From Caballeronia sp. SEWSISQ10-4 2 (GTDB taxonomy: Bacteria > Pseudomonadota > Gammaproteobacteria > Burkholderiales > Burkholderiaceae), in NCBI RefSeq assembly GCF_030464885.1, contig NZ_JALPRJ010000048.1, positions 1-64,000 of the forward strand: a stretch of DNA of 64,000 nt. Reading direction: 5' to 3'. Shown here in pieces: positions 43,004-52,623 of this stretch (position 1 is its first letter; each line of letters begins with the position of its first letter). A program made the translations under genes and the position numbers. The notes under the pieces are model-generated. The model had not been told where the DNA came from. It searched no databases and saw only the letters and a program-made list of their open reading frames with translations.

Positions 43004-44530
43004 ATGAGTCACAACACCGAACTGATCAGCCGATCCGCCGTTGAACTACGCCGCATGATCGGCGCCAAGGAAATCTCGCCGGTCGAGTTGCTCGATGCCT
43101 GCATCGAGCGCATCGAAGCGATCAATCCCGCAGTGAACGCCGTCACGGCCACGTGTTACCCCGAAGCGCGCAACGCGGCTAAAGCTGCCGAGCGCCAGGT
43201 CTTGAACGGCGAAAAACTGGGCCTGCTGCATGGCTTGCCGCTCGGCGTGAAAGACCTTGAAGATACGGCCGGCCTTCTTACGACCTACGGCTCGCCGATG
43301 TCCCGAAGCAACGTCCCGGCCCGCGATGTCCTGCTCGTCGAACGCCTGCGCGCAGCGGGCGCGATCCTTGTTGCCAAGACCAACGTGCCGGAGCTCGGCG
43401 CGGGCGCGAACACGCGCAACCCGGTCTGGGGCGCGACCGGCAATCCGTTCAATCCGGAGCTGAACGCGGGCGGTTCATCGGGTGGCGCGGCGGCAGCGCT
43501 TGCCTGCGACATGCTGCCGGTCTGCACGGGCTCGGATACGGGCGGTTCGCTGCGCATACCGGCATCGAAATGCGGCGTGGTCGGTTTCCGGCCCTCGCCG
43601 GGGCTCGTCCCGAACTCGCGCAAGCTGCTTGGCTGGACGCCGATATCCGTCGTTGGTCCCATGGGTCGGACCGTTGCCGAAGCCTGCCTGCAACTCGCCG
43701 CGACCGCGGGCATCTCGGCATCCGATCCGCTTGGCTACGAGTCCGATCCGCTAAGTTTCGCGACGCCGCAGGCGCTCGATCTGAGCACGTCGCGCATCGG
43801 CTGGACGGAGGATTTCGGCAGTTGCGACGTCGATGAAAACATTCGTCAGATCTTTCGCGAGCGCATGGCGGCGCTCAAGCCGATGGTCCATACCTGCGAA
43901 GAAATAAGCTTCGATCTCGGCGACGTCCACCGCTGCTTCGACGTGATTCGCGCGGAGAGTTTCGTCGCGGGCTTGCGCGATGCCTACGCCCGCGACCCGA
44001 ATTCCCTCGGGCCGAACACGCGGGCAAACTACGAGCTCGGCGCGAGCATGACGCTCGCCGACAGCGCCTGGGCGCAAGCCGAGCAAACGCGTATTTTCAA
44101 GCGCTTCCAGACCGCGTTCGCCGACTACGATGTGATCCTCTCGCCGACCACGCCGGTCTCGCCTTTCCCGTGGCAAGAGTTGTATGCTGCGCAGATTGGC
44201 GGGCGCGCGCAGGAGAATTATTATCGATGGCTTGCGCTCACCTATGTCGTCACGCTGACCACGCATCCGGCGATCTCGCTACCGTGCGGCGTCGATCATG
44301 CCGGCATGCCCTTCGGGCTGCAGATCGTCGGACCTTTCCATGGCGATCACAAGACGCTCGCGGTCGCCCATGCAATGGAACAGGCCTTTGACACCTCGCC
44401 GGCCCTGCGTCGTCCGCGTCCTGATTTATCGAAGCTGGCGCAGCCGACGTTATCGTTGAAATCGATCGTCACTGCACCGCCGATTTTTAATGCTGCCGGC
44501 GAAAACAATACCGGCACCTCGACCGTCTAA
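43004..44530 (+). CDS. amidase signature family hydrolase
   Basis: The 508-residue enzyme has the Ser-cisSer-Lys triad of the amidase signature: K83 (LPLGVKDLEDTAG), S158 in GGSSGG and nucleophile S182 in SDTGGSLRIPAS. It hydrolyses a carboxamide to acid and ammonia or amine; the substrate is unknown. AAGGAG lies 12 bases upstream. It is 29 bp after the transporter gene and 3 bp before the RidA gene. Confidence 0.88.
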   Translation: MSHNTELISRSAVELRRMIGAKEISPVELLDACIERIEAINPAVNAVTATCYPEARNAAKAAERQVLNGEKLGLLHGLPLGVKDLEDTAGLLTTYGSPMSRSNVPARDVLLVERLRAAGAILVAKTNVPELGAGANTRNPVWGATGNPFNPELNAGGSSGGAAAALACDMLPVCTGSDTGGSLRIPASKCGVVGFRPSPGLVPNSRKLLGWTPISVVGPMGRTVAEACLQLAATAGISASDPLGYESDPLSFATPQALDLSTSRIGWTEDFGSCDVDENIRQIFRERMAALKPMVHTCEEISFDLGDVHRCFDVIRAESFVAGLRDAYARDPNSLGPNTRANYELGASMTLADSAWAQAEQTRIFKRFQTAFADYDVILSPTTPVSPFPWQELYAAQIGGRAQENYYRWLALTYVVTLTTHPAISLPCGVDHAGMPFGLQIVGPFHGDHKTLAVAHAMEQAFDTSPALRRPRPDLSKLAQPTLSLKSIVTAPPIFNAAGENNTGTSTV

Positions 44531-44533
44531 ATC

Positions 44534-44887
44534 ATGTCAAACGAAATCAAACGTCTTCAAACCAACGCACGGATGAGCCAGGTGGTAATCGCCAATGGTT
44601 ATGTCCATCTCGCGGGTCAGGTCCCGGACAACGCCAATGGGTCGATCACCGAGCAGGCCAGCAATATTCTCGATCGGATCGATACGCTGCTGGCGTCCGC
44701 CGGAGTGGACAAGACGCGGCTGATATCGGCCAACATCTGGCTGAGCGATCCAAAGCACTTCGCCGAATTCAACGCCGTCTGGGACGCGTGGATTCCCGAG
44801 GGCCACGCACCCACACGCGCCTGCGTGCAGGCACTGCTGATGAAGCCGGGTTGCGATGTCGAAGTCGCCGTGACGGCGCTCGCCTGA
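44534..44887 (+). CDS. RidA family protein
   Basis: A 117-residue RidA/YjgF member: VVIANGYVHLAGQVPDNANG, ITEQASNILDRIDTLLASAG, and HAPTRACVQALLMKPGCDVE, including the conserved R of the carboxylate site. It probably hydrolyses the imine made by the FAD oxidase encoded next (18 bp downstream). It starts 3 bp after the amidase stop. Confidence 0.88.
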   Translation: MSNEIKRLQTNARMSQVVIANGYVHLAGQVPDNANGSITEQASNILDRIDTLLASAGVDKTRLISANIWLSDPKHFAEFNAVWDAWIPEGHAPTRACVQALLMKPGCDVEVAVTALA

Positions 44888-44904
44888 CGCGACAAGGAAC
44901 ACAC

Positions 44905-46137
44905 ATGAAATTCGATACCGTCGTGCTCGGCGGCGGCATAGTGGGTGTATCGATCGCGGTGCATCTGCAAAAGCGCGGCCGCTCGGTCGCGCTCGTGGAC
45001 CGCAAGCCACCGGGGAATGAGACCTCGTTCGGCAACGCCGGACTGATCCAGCGCGAAGGGGTTTATCCGTACGCCTTTCCGCGTGCGCTGAGCGATCTGC
45101 TGAGATATTCGCGCAACACCTCGCTCGATGTCCGCTATCACCCCAACGCCCTCCTCAAGCTCGCGCCGTTTCTCTGGCGGTACTGGCGTAACTCGCATCC
45201 TTCGCGGCATGCAGCGATCGCGCGCTGGTACTCGACGCTGATCGAGCATTGCGTGACGGAGCACCGGTCGCTCGCGGCCGAAGCGGGTGCGAGCGCGTTG
45301 CTACGGCCGTCCGGCTGGATCAAGGTGTTCAGGACGAACGCCAAGCAGGACTCGGAAATGCAGGTCGTGCAGCGTTGGCAGCGCGAGTATGGCGTGAGTT
45401 TCGATGCCCTCGATCCAACGCGTTTGCGCCAGACGGAACCTGATCTCGACGTGTCCCTGAAAGGCGGCCTGCGTTATACCGCCGCCGATTCCGTCAGCGA
45501 CCCGAGCGCGCTCGTCACGGCCTACGCACGATATTTCGACAGGCTGGGCGGGCGGTTCTTTATCGGCGATGCGACTACGCTCAGGGACCACTGGACGGTC
45601 AATACACAAGCCGGTGTGTTGAGCGCCCGCTCGGCAGTCATCGCGATGGGGCCGTGGTCGAACGATGTCACCACGCGGCTCGGCTACAGGCTTCCACTGG
45701 CCGTCAAGCGCGGTTACCACATGCACTATGCGGCAAGATCGGATGCACGCCTGAACCATCCGGTACTCGATGTCGAGAACGGTTACCTGATCGCGCCGAT
45801 GTCACGCGGTATCCGCCTGACCACGGGCGCGGAACTCGCGTTTCGCGATGCGCCTAAAACGCCTGTGCAACTCGACGCCGTCGAACCGATCGCGCGCGGT
45901 TTATTCCCGCTGGAACAGCGCCTGGACGATGAACCCTGGATGGGCCGCCGACCCTGCACGCCCGACATGATGCCGGTCATCGGACCGGCGCCCAAGCATG
46001 ACGACCTGTGGTTTGCATTCGGCCACGCTCATCATGGACTGACGCTCGGCGCGATTACAGGGCGGCTTATAGCAGAAATGGTGACAGGTGAAAAACCGCT
46101 CGTCGATCTGCGACCGTTCAGGGCCGAGCGGTTTTGA
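44905..46137 (+). CDS. FAD-dependent D-amino acid dehydrogenase-like oxidase
   Basis: The 410-residue DAO-fold protein starts MKFDTVVLGGGIVGVSIAVH (GGGIVG 9-14) and ends WFAFGHAHHGLTLGAITGRL, the DadA hallmark. It oxidises an amino acid to an imino acid. Together with the upstream RidA this forms an oxidase-deaminase pair, and the amidase could supply its substrate. It ends 20 bp from the convergent kinase gene. Confidence 0.85.
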   Translation: MKFDTVVLGGGIVGVSIAVHLQKRGRSVALVDRKPPGNETSFGNAGLIQREGVYPYAFPRALSDLLRYSRNTSLDVRYHPNALLKLAPFLWRYWRNSHPSRHAAIARWYSTLIEHCVTEHRSLAAEAGASALLRPSGWIKVFRTNAKQDSEMQVVQRWQREYGVSFDALDPTRLRQTEPDLDVSLKGGLRYTAADSVSDPSALVTAYARYFDRLGGRFFIGDATTLRDHWTVNTQAGVLSARSAVIAMGPWSNDVTTRLGYRLPLAVKRGYHMHYAARSDARLNHPVLDVENGYLIAPMSRGIRLTTGAELAFRDAPKTPVQLDAVEPIARGLFPLEQRLDDEPWMGRRPCTPDMMPVIGPAPKHDDLWFAFGHAHHGLTLGAITGRLIAEMVTGEKPLVDLRPFRAERF

Positions 46138-46156
46138 ACGCAGCGCTTCAACTCGC

Positions 46157-47098
46157 TCAGACCTCCTTCAACAGGCGGCCCCAATGCGGGCCGTCCATCA
46201 CCGAGCGTGCGCGCATGAATTTCCACGCACCGTATTTGAAGTAATCGAAGTCCAGCGTCGACATCTCGTTCTGGATCATCGACCACGTCGCCCATTTGAG
46301 GTCGGCCAGCGCTTTGTGCACAGTCACCCTTGCGCTGATCTTCGGGTCGACGCGACCGAAGTACGTCTCGATGATTTCCGCCTCGGTCTCACCAGAAAAA
46401 AACATCTCGCCGCTCAACGCGCCGAGGTCATAACAACGGTCGTTGTTCGACGCGTATTCGTAGTCGATCAGGATGATCGAACCGGCTTCATCGCGCAGGA
46501 AATTTCCCGGCATGGGGTCGTTGAAACACGGCACAAGATCGAGCCCGGATGCTTCGATAGCAGCACGCGCGTTGTGATATTCGGCGAGCAGCCGGTCAAA
46601 ATCCGCAGGCAGTTTGCCCTTCATCTGACGAACCTGAGCGACGTGTTCATCGATCAGGCCGAAGATGGTCTTGGTCAGCGGCAGCAGCGGCGAAGCATGG
46701 AGCGTGCGGTACAAACCCATGACCGACGAGCGCACGCCGCGCTCCATAAAATCGCGGTTGGAGCACGTCGTCCTGCCTTCGACAAAGTCATTGATCTCGA
46801 CACCTTGCGCGGCGGCGTAATCATAAAGACGCGGGCCAATGCCAATCAGTTCGGCTTGTTTGCTCGCGGCAAACGCGGCCTTCCGGTCGATAAACTGCTC
46901 CGTGCCGCGCCCCGGAATCTTGACAAAAAAACTGGCGGGATCGTCATCGACCCACACACGCCAGTTCGTGTTGCTGATACCGCCGGGAACGGGCGCATAA
47001 CGCAGCAACCGCCCAGCCCAGGGCTGCACGGCGCGCAGCACGGTCTCGATGTCCCGTTCCGTGTCGCTCGCAGCCGCACCCAGAACCTTCATCTGCAT
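46157..47098 (-). CDS. choline/ethanolamine kinase-like phosphotransferase
   Basis: A 313-residue member of the APH/choline kinase fold. GGISNTNWRVWVDDDPASFF forms the nucleotide loop, CFNDPMPGNFLRDEAGS holds catalytic D and N, and IILIDYEYASNN the Mg-binding D. It phosphorylates a small hydroxyl compound such as choline, ethanolamine or thiamine-like alcohols. It is the last gene of the leftward operon and lies 39 bp after a divergent paralogue. Confidence 0.8.
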   Translation of the reverse strand: MQMKVLGAAASDTERDIETVLRAVQPWAGRLLRYAPVPGGISNTNWRVWVDDDPASFFVKIPGRGTEQFIDRKAAFAASKQAELIGIGPRLYDYAAAQGVEINDFVEGRTTCSNRDFMERGVRSSVMGLYRTLHASPLLPLTKTIFGLIDEHVAQVRQMKGKLPADFDRLLAEYHNARAAIEASGLDLVPCFNDPMPGNFLRDEAGSIILIDYEYASNNDRCYDLGALSGEMFFSGETEAEIIETYFGRVDPKISARVTVHKALADLKWATWSMIQNEMSTLDFDYFKYGAWKFMRARSVMDGPHWGRLLKEV

Positions 47099-47137
47099 GA
47101 TCGTCGGGCCTCTTGAATGGTGGTCACGCCGCGGCCG

Positions 47138-48100
47138 TCATACATGGTTCAGCTTTTCGTCGAGATCCATACGATCGAGCGCCATGCGGCAGCGGAGCAA
47201 TCGCCATTGTGCGTATTTCAAAAATTCGATGCTACGGCGCGGCGAACCGGCATCCATCATCAGGCCCCACAAACCCCAGCGAAGATCGTCGGCGAAAGCG
47301 TACAGGCGGCAGCGATTGACGGAAACCGCCGATGCCCGCCCTTCCGCCATTTCCAGCGCGCCGGGCCATTGGCTTTCGAAGCTCAGTATTTCGTTCAGGG
47401 TGACGGCAAGGTCGAAGAGCGCGTCCGTGTTGGCGGCTTCGTCGAAACCGACTAGCTGAAGCCGGCCGTCCAGATGCAGCATCACGTTCGAGGCGGTGCC
47501 GTCGGCATGACAAGGGACACGGTCCAGACCCGACGCGCTGATCGCTCGGCCCATGCGCGCTGCGATCGCAATCAGCGGCACCACGTCCGATGGGAAAGGC
47601 ACGCGGCGTTGGTCCGCCTCGCGCGCAAGCCGGGCGATTCTGTCGAAGACGTTCGTGTCCTGCTCGAAGGGAGCCAGCGAGTGGATGGCCCGCTTCGCTT
47701 CAATCAGCTTCGCGAGCACATCGGGGCGCGACAGGTCGTCCAGACGTGCGGTCTCCCATCCGGCGCCGAGCAGGTCGAAGACCGCTGCCCCGGACCTTTC
47801 GAGCAGAAAGCGCGGCGACGGCGTCAGCGAACAGCTTGCCGCAGCTTCGGCTGCGCGATAAGCGGCTGCCACATTCACGGGTTCGATCAAGTCGCGATTG
47901 ATCACCTTCATGAAGAAGGCGGTGTCGTCGTCGAGCGTCACGCGCCAGCAATCGCTGGCAACGGCGCGATGGACCGGCGACATCACGGGCATGACCGCTC
48001 TTTCGTAGCGGATCGTCCGATGCCGCCAGGCTTCGATCGAACCGAGGGCGGCCTCGGCCGCGCACTCCGAATCGGTTGACGCAGATCCTGGTGCTTTCAT
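47138..48100 (-). CDS. second phosphotransferase, choline-kinase fold
   Basis: The 320-residue protein shares the layout of its neighbour but is distant in sequence: AVASDCWRVTLDDDTAFFMK, PCHADGTASNVMLHLDGRLQ (D and N of the catalytic loop) and LVGFDEAANTDALFDLAV for Mg binding. ATG 48100 follows GAGGAG by 10 bases; a longer frame to 48160 lacks a good site. Two different kinases side by side suggest either a heteromeric enzyme or two substrates. Confidence 0.72.
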   Translation of the reverse strand: MKAPGSASTDSECAAEAALGSIEAWRHRTIRYERAVMPVMSPVHRAVASDCWRVTLDDDTAFFMKVINRDLIEPVNVAAAYRAAEAAASCSLTPSPRFLLERSGAAVFDLLGAGWETARLDDLSRPDVLAKLIEAKRAIHSLAPFEQDTNVFDRIARLAREADQRRVPFPSDVVPLIAIAARMGRAISASGLDRVPCHADGTASNVMLHLDGRLQLVGFDEAANTDALFDLAVTLNEILSFESQWPGALEMAEGRASAVSVNRCRLYAFADDLRWGLWGLMMDAGSPRRSIEFLKYAQWRLLRCRMALDRMDLDEKLNHV

Positions 48101-48186
48101 GAACTCATGCTCCTCGGATAAACGCGATGCGCCCGGTGCCGCATCGGATAACGCTGACATTCAAACAAGCTGACTACAATGGCTGA

Positions 48187-49485
48187 CTACAACGCCGCCT
48201 GCTTCGGATCGCCCCGTGACTGGCACAGGCGCAGGGCGACTCGCGTGAGGACCGCCATGCCCCGGTCGACGTCGTCCGAATGTGTCTCTTCCCGCTCGTT
48301 GTGCGCGATGCCGCCCACGCTCGGAACAAACACCAGACCCGTGGGACAGACGTCCAGCAGGCTGAGGGCATCGTGACCGGAAACCGTATCGATCTCCCTG
48401 CACTCGTGGCCGGTCTCGGCAGCGCACAGTTTGATCAGGTCGCTGAGCACGGACGGCAAGGTGCGAATCGGCCTGGCAGTCCGGCTGCTGACGTCGACCC
48501 GGACGTTGGCTTTCGCGGCCGCCGTCTGGATCGCCTGTGTGGCCAGTTCCTCAGCGCTTCTCAGAATGTCGTCGTCGACCGCTCGCAGCTCGATCGACAG
48601 ATCGGCGCGCGCGGGCACCACATTCGGCGAATTCGGCTGCACGACCAGCCGGCCCACGGACGTATGGATCCGGTCCGGCCACCGGTCCGCAATATCGCGT
48701 ACGTCGCAGATGGTTTGCGCCGCGGCGAACAACGCATCGCGACGTGAACGCATCTTCGTCGGCCCCGTGTGCGCCTGCTCTCCGTGGAAACAGACATCCA
48801 TCTTGGCGGCGCCCCAGTTGCGTGTCACGATCCCGATCGGCACGCCTTCCGTTTCCAGGATCGCGCCCTGCTCCACATGCAATTCGACGTAACAGGCAGG
48901 CACCGGCGGCGCTGCATCCGTACCGAGATAACCGATTGCGCCCAGCGCCTCTGCCAGCGTCAGGCCGTCGTCGTCGCGGCTGGCCAGCGCGTCCTCCGCC
49001 TTGATCCGGCCGGAAAACGTGCCGCTGCCGAGCAAGCTGGGACGAAACCGCGCGCCCTCTTCATTGGTCCAGTTGACCGCGCAAAAATCCGCATTGAAGG
49101 CAACACCCTCGCGTTTTGCCTGCATCAAACGCCTGCCGGTCTCGAGCGCGCCGAGCACGCCCAGCACGCCGTCGAAACGGCCGCCTTGCGGCTGGCTGTC
49201 AAGATGGGAGCCCATCATGACAAGCGGGGCGCCCTTCGTCGCGGCCAGACGGAAAATGCCGTACTGGTTGCCGACGCTGTCGGTACGCACCTCCGCTCCG
49301 GCCGATTCAAGCAAAGCCGCGAATGCGTCGCGGGCTTCGCCGTCGGCAGCGCTGGCGCAGAGGCGCGTAACGCCGCCCGTTTCAAGGCCGCCGAATACCG
49401 CAAACTGCTCAAGCATGCGAGCGACCTGCCCGGCGCCAGCTTTCCCGGAACCCGCTGGCTCAGGGATGAATGAGGTCGATGTCAT
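48187..49485 (-). CDS. M20 family amidohydrolase (N-carbamoyl/allantoate type)
   Basis: A 432-residue Zn-dependent amidohydrolase of the HyuC/AllC/ureidopropionase group. Metal ligands include H94 and D96 (MGSHLDSQPQGGRFDG), D105 and E142-E143 (TNEEGARFRPSLLGS), with SVGGIAHNEREETHSDDV carrying the late histidines. These enzymes hydrolyse N-carbamoyl amino acids, allantoate or ureido compounds. It overlaps the DeoR gene by 26 bp and precedes the kinases. Confidence 0.85.
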   Translation of the reverse strand: MTSTSFIPEPAGSGKAGAGQVARMLEQFAVFGGLETGGVTRLCASAADGEARDAFAALLESAGAEVRTDSVGNQYGIFRLAATKGAPLVMMGSHLDSQPQGGRFDGVLGVLGALETGRRLMQAKREGVAFNADFCAVNWTNEEGARFRPSLLGSGTFSGRIKAEDALASRDDDGLTLAEALGAIGYLGTDAAPPVPACYVELHVEQGAILETEGVPIGIVTRNWGAAKMDVCFHGEQAHTGPTKMRSRRDALFAAAQTICDVRDIADRWPDRIHTSVGRLVVQPNSPNVVPARADLSIELRAVDDDILRSAEELATQAIQTAAAKANVRVDVSSRTARPIRTLPSVLSDLIKLCAAETGHECREIDTVSGHDALSLLDVCPTGLVFVPSVGGIAHNEREETHSDDVDRGMAVLTRVALRLCQSRGDPKQAAL

Positions 49486-50209
49486 GCTGGGTAAAAATCT
49501 CCAAAAATGATTCAGGCGGGCTTCGGTCGCAGACCACTGTCAGCTTCTCGTTGAGCGGGAAGGTGTTGAGATACGCCTGGCGGCCGAATTTATCGATATC
49601 GGCGAGCACCACGCTTCTACGCGTCTGTGTTTTCAATACGCCTCGCAGATTTGATTCGTGTTCCTCATAATCCATCCAGCCGTGATCCAGGTCGCACGCG
49701 GCAATACCCATGAACGCGGCGTCGTAGAAAAAGCGCCGGGCATAACCCAGCGTCTCATAACCGACCAGCGCGTTGTCCTTGCCGCGCAGCATGCCGGGCG
49801 TGAGATTCACCCGGGTGATGCTCGTGCCGAGCAACAAGGCGACGTCAATGGAATTGGTCGTCACCGTCAGATTGCGGCCGACCAGACGCCGCGCGAAGGC
49901 CGTTGTCGTCGTACTGGAGTCGATGAAAATCGACATGCCGTCTTCGACCAGCTTCTCGGCAAGCTCCGCCACCTTCGCCTTGCCGCGCACGTTGACCTTG
50001 CCGCGCTCGGTGACGGGCCGCTCCAGATCGAGCCTCGGTGGCACCGCGCCACCGTAGATTCGGCGCAGCATGCCACCTTGCTCCAGCTCTTTCAGGTCGC
50101 GCCGGATGGTCTCTTCGGAGACATCCAGTATCTTGGCCAGCGGCGTGACGGAGACACGTCCATCGTCGTGGAGGCGGGTAAGAATCTCTTGGTATCGATG
50201 CTCTGACAT
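49460..50209 (-). CDS. DeoR/GlpR family regulator
   Basis: The 249-residue repressor has the DeoR HTH (YQEILTRLHDDGRVSVTPLA, ILDVSEETIRRDLKELEQGG) and the sugar-phosphate-binding domain starting DGMSIFIDSSTTTTAFARRL. Members usually respond to a phosphorylated metabolite, which fits the kinases encoded in the same operon. Its start is 85 bp below the amidase stop. Confidence 0.9.
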   Translation of the reverse strand: MSEHRYQEILTRLHDDGRVSVTPLAKILDVSEETIRRDLKELEQGGMLRRIYGGAVPPRLDLERPVTERGKVNVRGKAKVAELAEKLVEDGMSIFIDSSTTTTAFARRLVGRNLTVTTNSIDVALLLGTSITRVNLTPGMLRGKDNALVGYETLGYARRFFYDAAFMGIAACDLDHGWMDYEEHESNLRGVLKTQTRRSVVLADIDKFGRQAYLNTFPLNEKLTVVCDRSPPESFLEIFTQHDIDLIHP

Positions 50210-50294
50210 GGCTTCGTGATCAATCCTCTACGTACCGGGCAGACTGCCGGTCAGGGCGGCCGTGTCCGGTCGATTGCTGCGCACTCAACCCGGC

Positions 50295-51839
50295 TCAGAG
50301 CCGCAATGTGGGTGAACGCCGGTGGCCGGTGGCAGTCTCGTAATCGTAAGCCATCGCCAGCAAGGCCGGTTCGCTCCAGCGCCGGCCGACGAAGATCAGG
50401 TTGAACGGCGACCCCGATTCGTAATATCCGGCAGGTACCGTGACGCCCGGCAACCCGGCGATATTGATCTCGCACACCGTGGTCTCGTGCAGCGTTTCAG
50501 GCCCCTCCCTTGGCGGCAGTGCGTCACGAAGTTGCGGGAACACGAGACCATCCAGTGAATGCTGTTCCATCACGTCTTCGAAGATCGCGAGATAGGTTTC
50601 GCGCAGCGCGAAGAACGCTGCGGTCACCGGCGGTGCGGACGGGTCTTTCAAGCTGGCTTCGAAATTCGGCAGGCTCGACATATAGGTCAGCACGCCCGTA
50701 GGCGAAAACGGATCTTCAGCCTGCGTGGCCGCGACGAATTCATTCCATGACTTGAGCGCGGCGGCCGGTCCAAGACGCTCGAGGTATTTCTGCATGTCGT
50801 GCGGCAGGCTTTCCATGCCGCGTGCATCGAAGTGATCGGAACCCGGTGCCGGGCGGCCTAGCGATGCGAAGCCGGTGCCCGCAAATGGGTCGGCCACGAC
50901 CACGGCGCCACGCGCTTCGAGCTCGGATTGCGCGCGCTTGTACAGCAGCTCAGTTTCAGCCGACAGTGCGCGATTGCGCCAACCCGGGCCATAAAGACCG
51001 AGCCGCTGTCCTTGCAACGCGTCCTCCCTGAGCCCCGCGGTATACCCGCCGCGTGGCTTCATACCGACCGCCGCCACCGTTTTGGGGTCCTCTTCGGAAT
51101 AACCGGCAAGGACATCGAGGGCCAGCGCCGCATCGCGTACGCAGCGCGCAATCGGCCCGACGACATCACGGGTGCTTCCGGCAAGCGGCATCACGCCCGC
51201 ATTGGGAACCAGCGCGAAGGTCGGCTTGATGCCGACCAGCGCCTGTGCCGATGCCGGGTTCTGGATCGATCCGCCGGTTTCTTCCGCGAGGCCGAGGACG
51301 GCCAGGCTCGCGGCCACGGCCGTTGCCGTTCCCGCACTGCTGCCGCCGGGCATGAAGGCAGGATCGACCGCGTTCAGGGTAGGACCGGCCCAGCTATCGT
51401 TGGCATGCGAACCCGTGGCGCTGAGCACAGGCACATTGGTCTTGCCGAGGATCACGCAACCTGCCGCACGCATTCTCGCGACGACTGGTGAGTCGGTGCC
51501 CGGTAGAAGATCGATGCCGCCGGCCAAGCTGCAAAGCAGCGACCAGCCGCCGGTCGTCGGAAAACCCACCATGTCCATGGTGTCCTTGACGACGACTGGA
51601 ATCCCCGCAAGTGGCCCGAGCGGCGCGCCGCTCGCGCGCCGGCGATCAATCGCGCGCGCATCGTCGAGTGCCTGCGGGTTCATGAAAATGATCGCGTTGT
51701 AGCGGGGGTTGACCTGTGCAATGCGCTCCAGATACGCGCTGGTCAACGCTTCCGAGGTCATTGCCCCGCTGTCGAAAGCGGTCTGGATCTGGGCCACGGT
51801 CAGTTCTAGGACGTCGATATTTGCGCTGGTCGGGTTCAT
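50295..51839 (-). CDS. amidase signature family hydrolase
   Basis: A 514-residue amidase with K85 (IPVVVKDTMDMVGFPTTGGW), S167 (MPGGSSAGTATA) and nucleophile S191 (EETGGSIQNPAS). This group includes fatty-acid and peptide amidases. ATG 51839 is used; a GTG at 51887 would add 16 residues. It lies 55 bp after LivF and upstream of the DeoR gene, so imported amide-type substrates are probably hydrolysed here. Confidence 0.87.
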   Translation of the reverse strand: MNPTSANIDVLELTVAQIQTAFDSGAMTSEALTSAYLERIAQVNPRYNAIIFMNPQALDDARAIDRRRASGAPLGPLAGIPVVVKDTMDMVGFPTTGGWSLLCSLAGGIDLLPGTDSPVVARMRAAGCVILGKTNVPVLSATGSHANDSWAGPTLNAVDPAFMPGGSSAGTATAVAASLAVLGLAEETGGSIQNPASAQALVGIKPTFALVPNAGVMPLAGSTRDVVGPIARCVRDAALALDVLAGYSEEDPKTVAAVGMKPRGGYTAGLREDALQGQRLGLYGPGWRNRALSAETELLYKRAQSELEARGAVVVADPFAGTGFASLGRPAPGSDHFDARGMESLPHDMQKYLERLGPAAALKSWNEFVAATQAEDPFSPTGVLTYMSSLPNFEASLKDPSAPPVTAAFFALRETYLAIFEDVMEQHSLDGLVFPQLRDALPPREGPETLHETTVCEINIAGLPGVTVPAGYYESGSPFNLIFVGRRWSEPALLAMAYDYETATGHRRSPTLRL

Positions 51840-51894
51840 GGCGTACGAGTCGGGCGGAGTGGAAAGGACGGAGCCGGTCTTGATCACGACAACT

Positions 51895-52623
51895 TCAAGC
51901 GATGCCCGCGAATTCGTCGAGCATCGCCGGATCGCGAACGACCTCCGGTGGAATCTCGCGGGTCACGGCTCCTTTCTGCAAGATGAGGATCCGGTCAGAT
52001 AGCGAGGCAATGAAATTCAGGTTCTGTTCGACGAGCAGCACCGTCAGGCTGCGCTTGCGCGCCACGCCTTTGAGAGTGTCGGCGATTTCATCGATGATGG
52101 ACGGTTGAATGCCTTCCGTCGGCTCGTCGAGCAGGACGATGCGCGGGCCGCCGCACAGGCAGCGCGCGAGCGCGAGCAACTGCTGTTCGCCACCCGACAA
52201 GGCGCCGCCCGGCCGGTCGAGATACGCTTTTAGGCGTGGGAACAAGTCGAGTATTTCCGCAATGGTCTCGGCCTCGCTGCGAGTCGAAAGAAGACATCCG
52301 ACGCGCAGGTTTTCCATCACGCTCAACGCCGGGAAAATTTCGCGGCCCTGCGGCACATAACCGATACCCGCCTTCGCTCGCGCTGTCGGCGAGAAACCGG
52401 TGATGTCCTGTCCGTCGAAGCGAACATGGCCTGACGTAGTGGGCAGATGGCCCGTCAAGGTGCGCAGCAAGGTCGTCTTGCCCATCCCGTTGTGGCCGAG
52501 GATGCCCACGCGCTCCCCCGCCTGCACCGAGAAACTGACCTGATTGAGAATGGGTATGCGGCCATAGCCTGCGCACAGATGGCTGACTTCAAACAGCGTT
52601 TCGTTCGTATTGCTGCCCGTCAT
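51895..52623 (-). CDS. livF: branched-chain/urea-type ABC ATPase 2
   Basis: The 242-residue ATPase matches LivF/UrtE: Walker A GHNGMGKTT, signature LSGGEQQLLALARCL and Walker B RIVLLDEPTEGIQPSIIDEI. It powers import with the paired LivG-type ATPase. Its start overlaps the LivG stop by 4 bp. Confidence 0.88.
   Translation of the reverse strand: MTGSNTNETLFEVSHLCAGYGRIPILNQVSFSVQAGERVGILGHNGMGKTTLLRTLTGHLPTTSGHVRFDGQDITGFSPTARAKAGIGYVPQGREIFPALSVMENLRVGCLLSTRSEAETIAEILDLFPRLKAYLDRPGGALSGGEQQLLALARCLCGGPRIVLLDEPTEGIQPSIIDEIADTLKGVARKRSLTVLLVEQNLNFIASLSDRILILQKGAVTREIPPEVVRDPAMLDEFAGIA

Noticed and set aside
41525..44530. A 1,001-codon open frame spanning the MFS and amidase genes.
   Set aside because: Only the part from 43004 shows a protein family; the upstream part is the MFS gene read in another frame.
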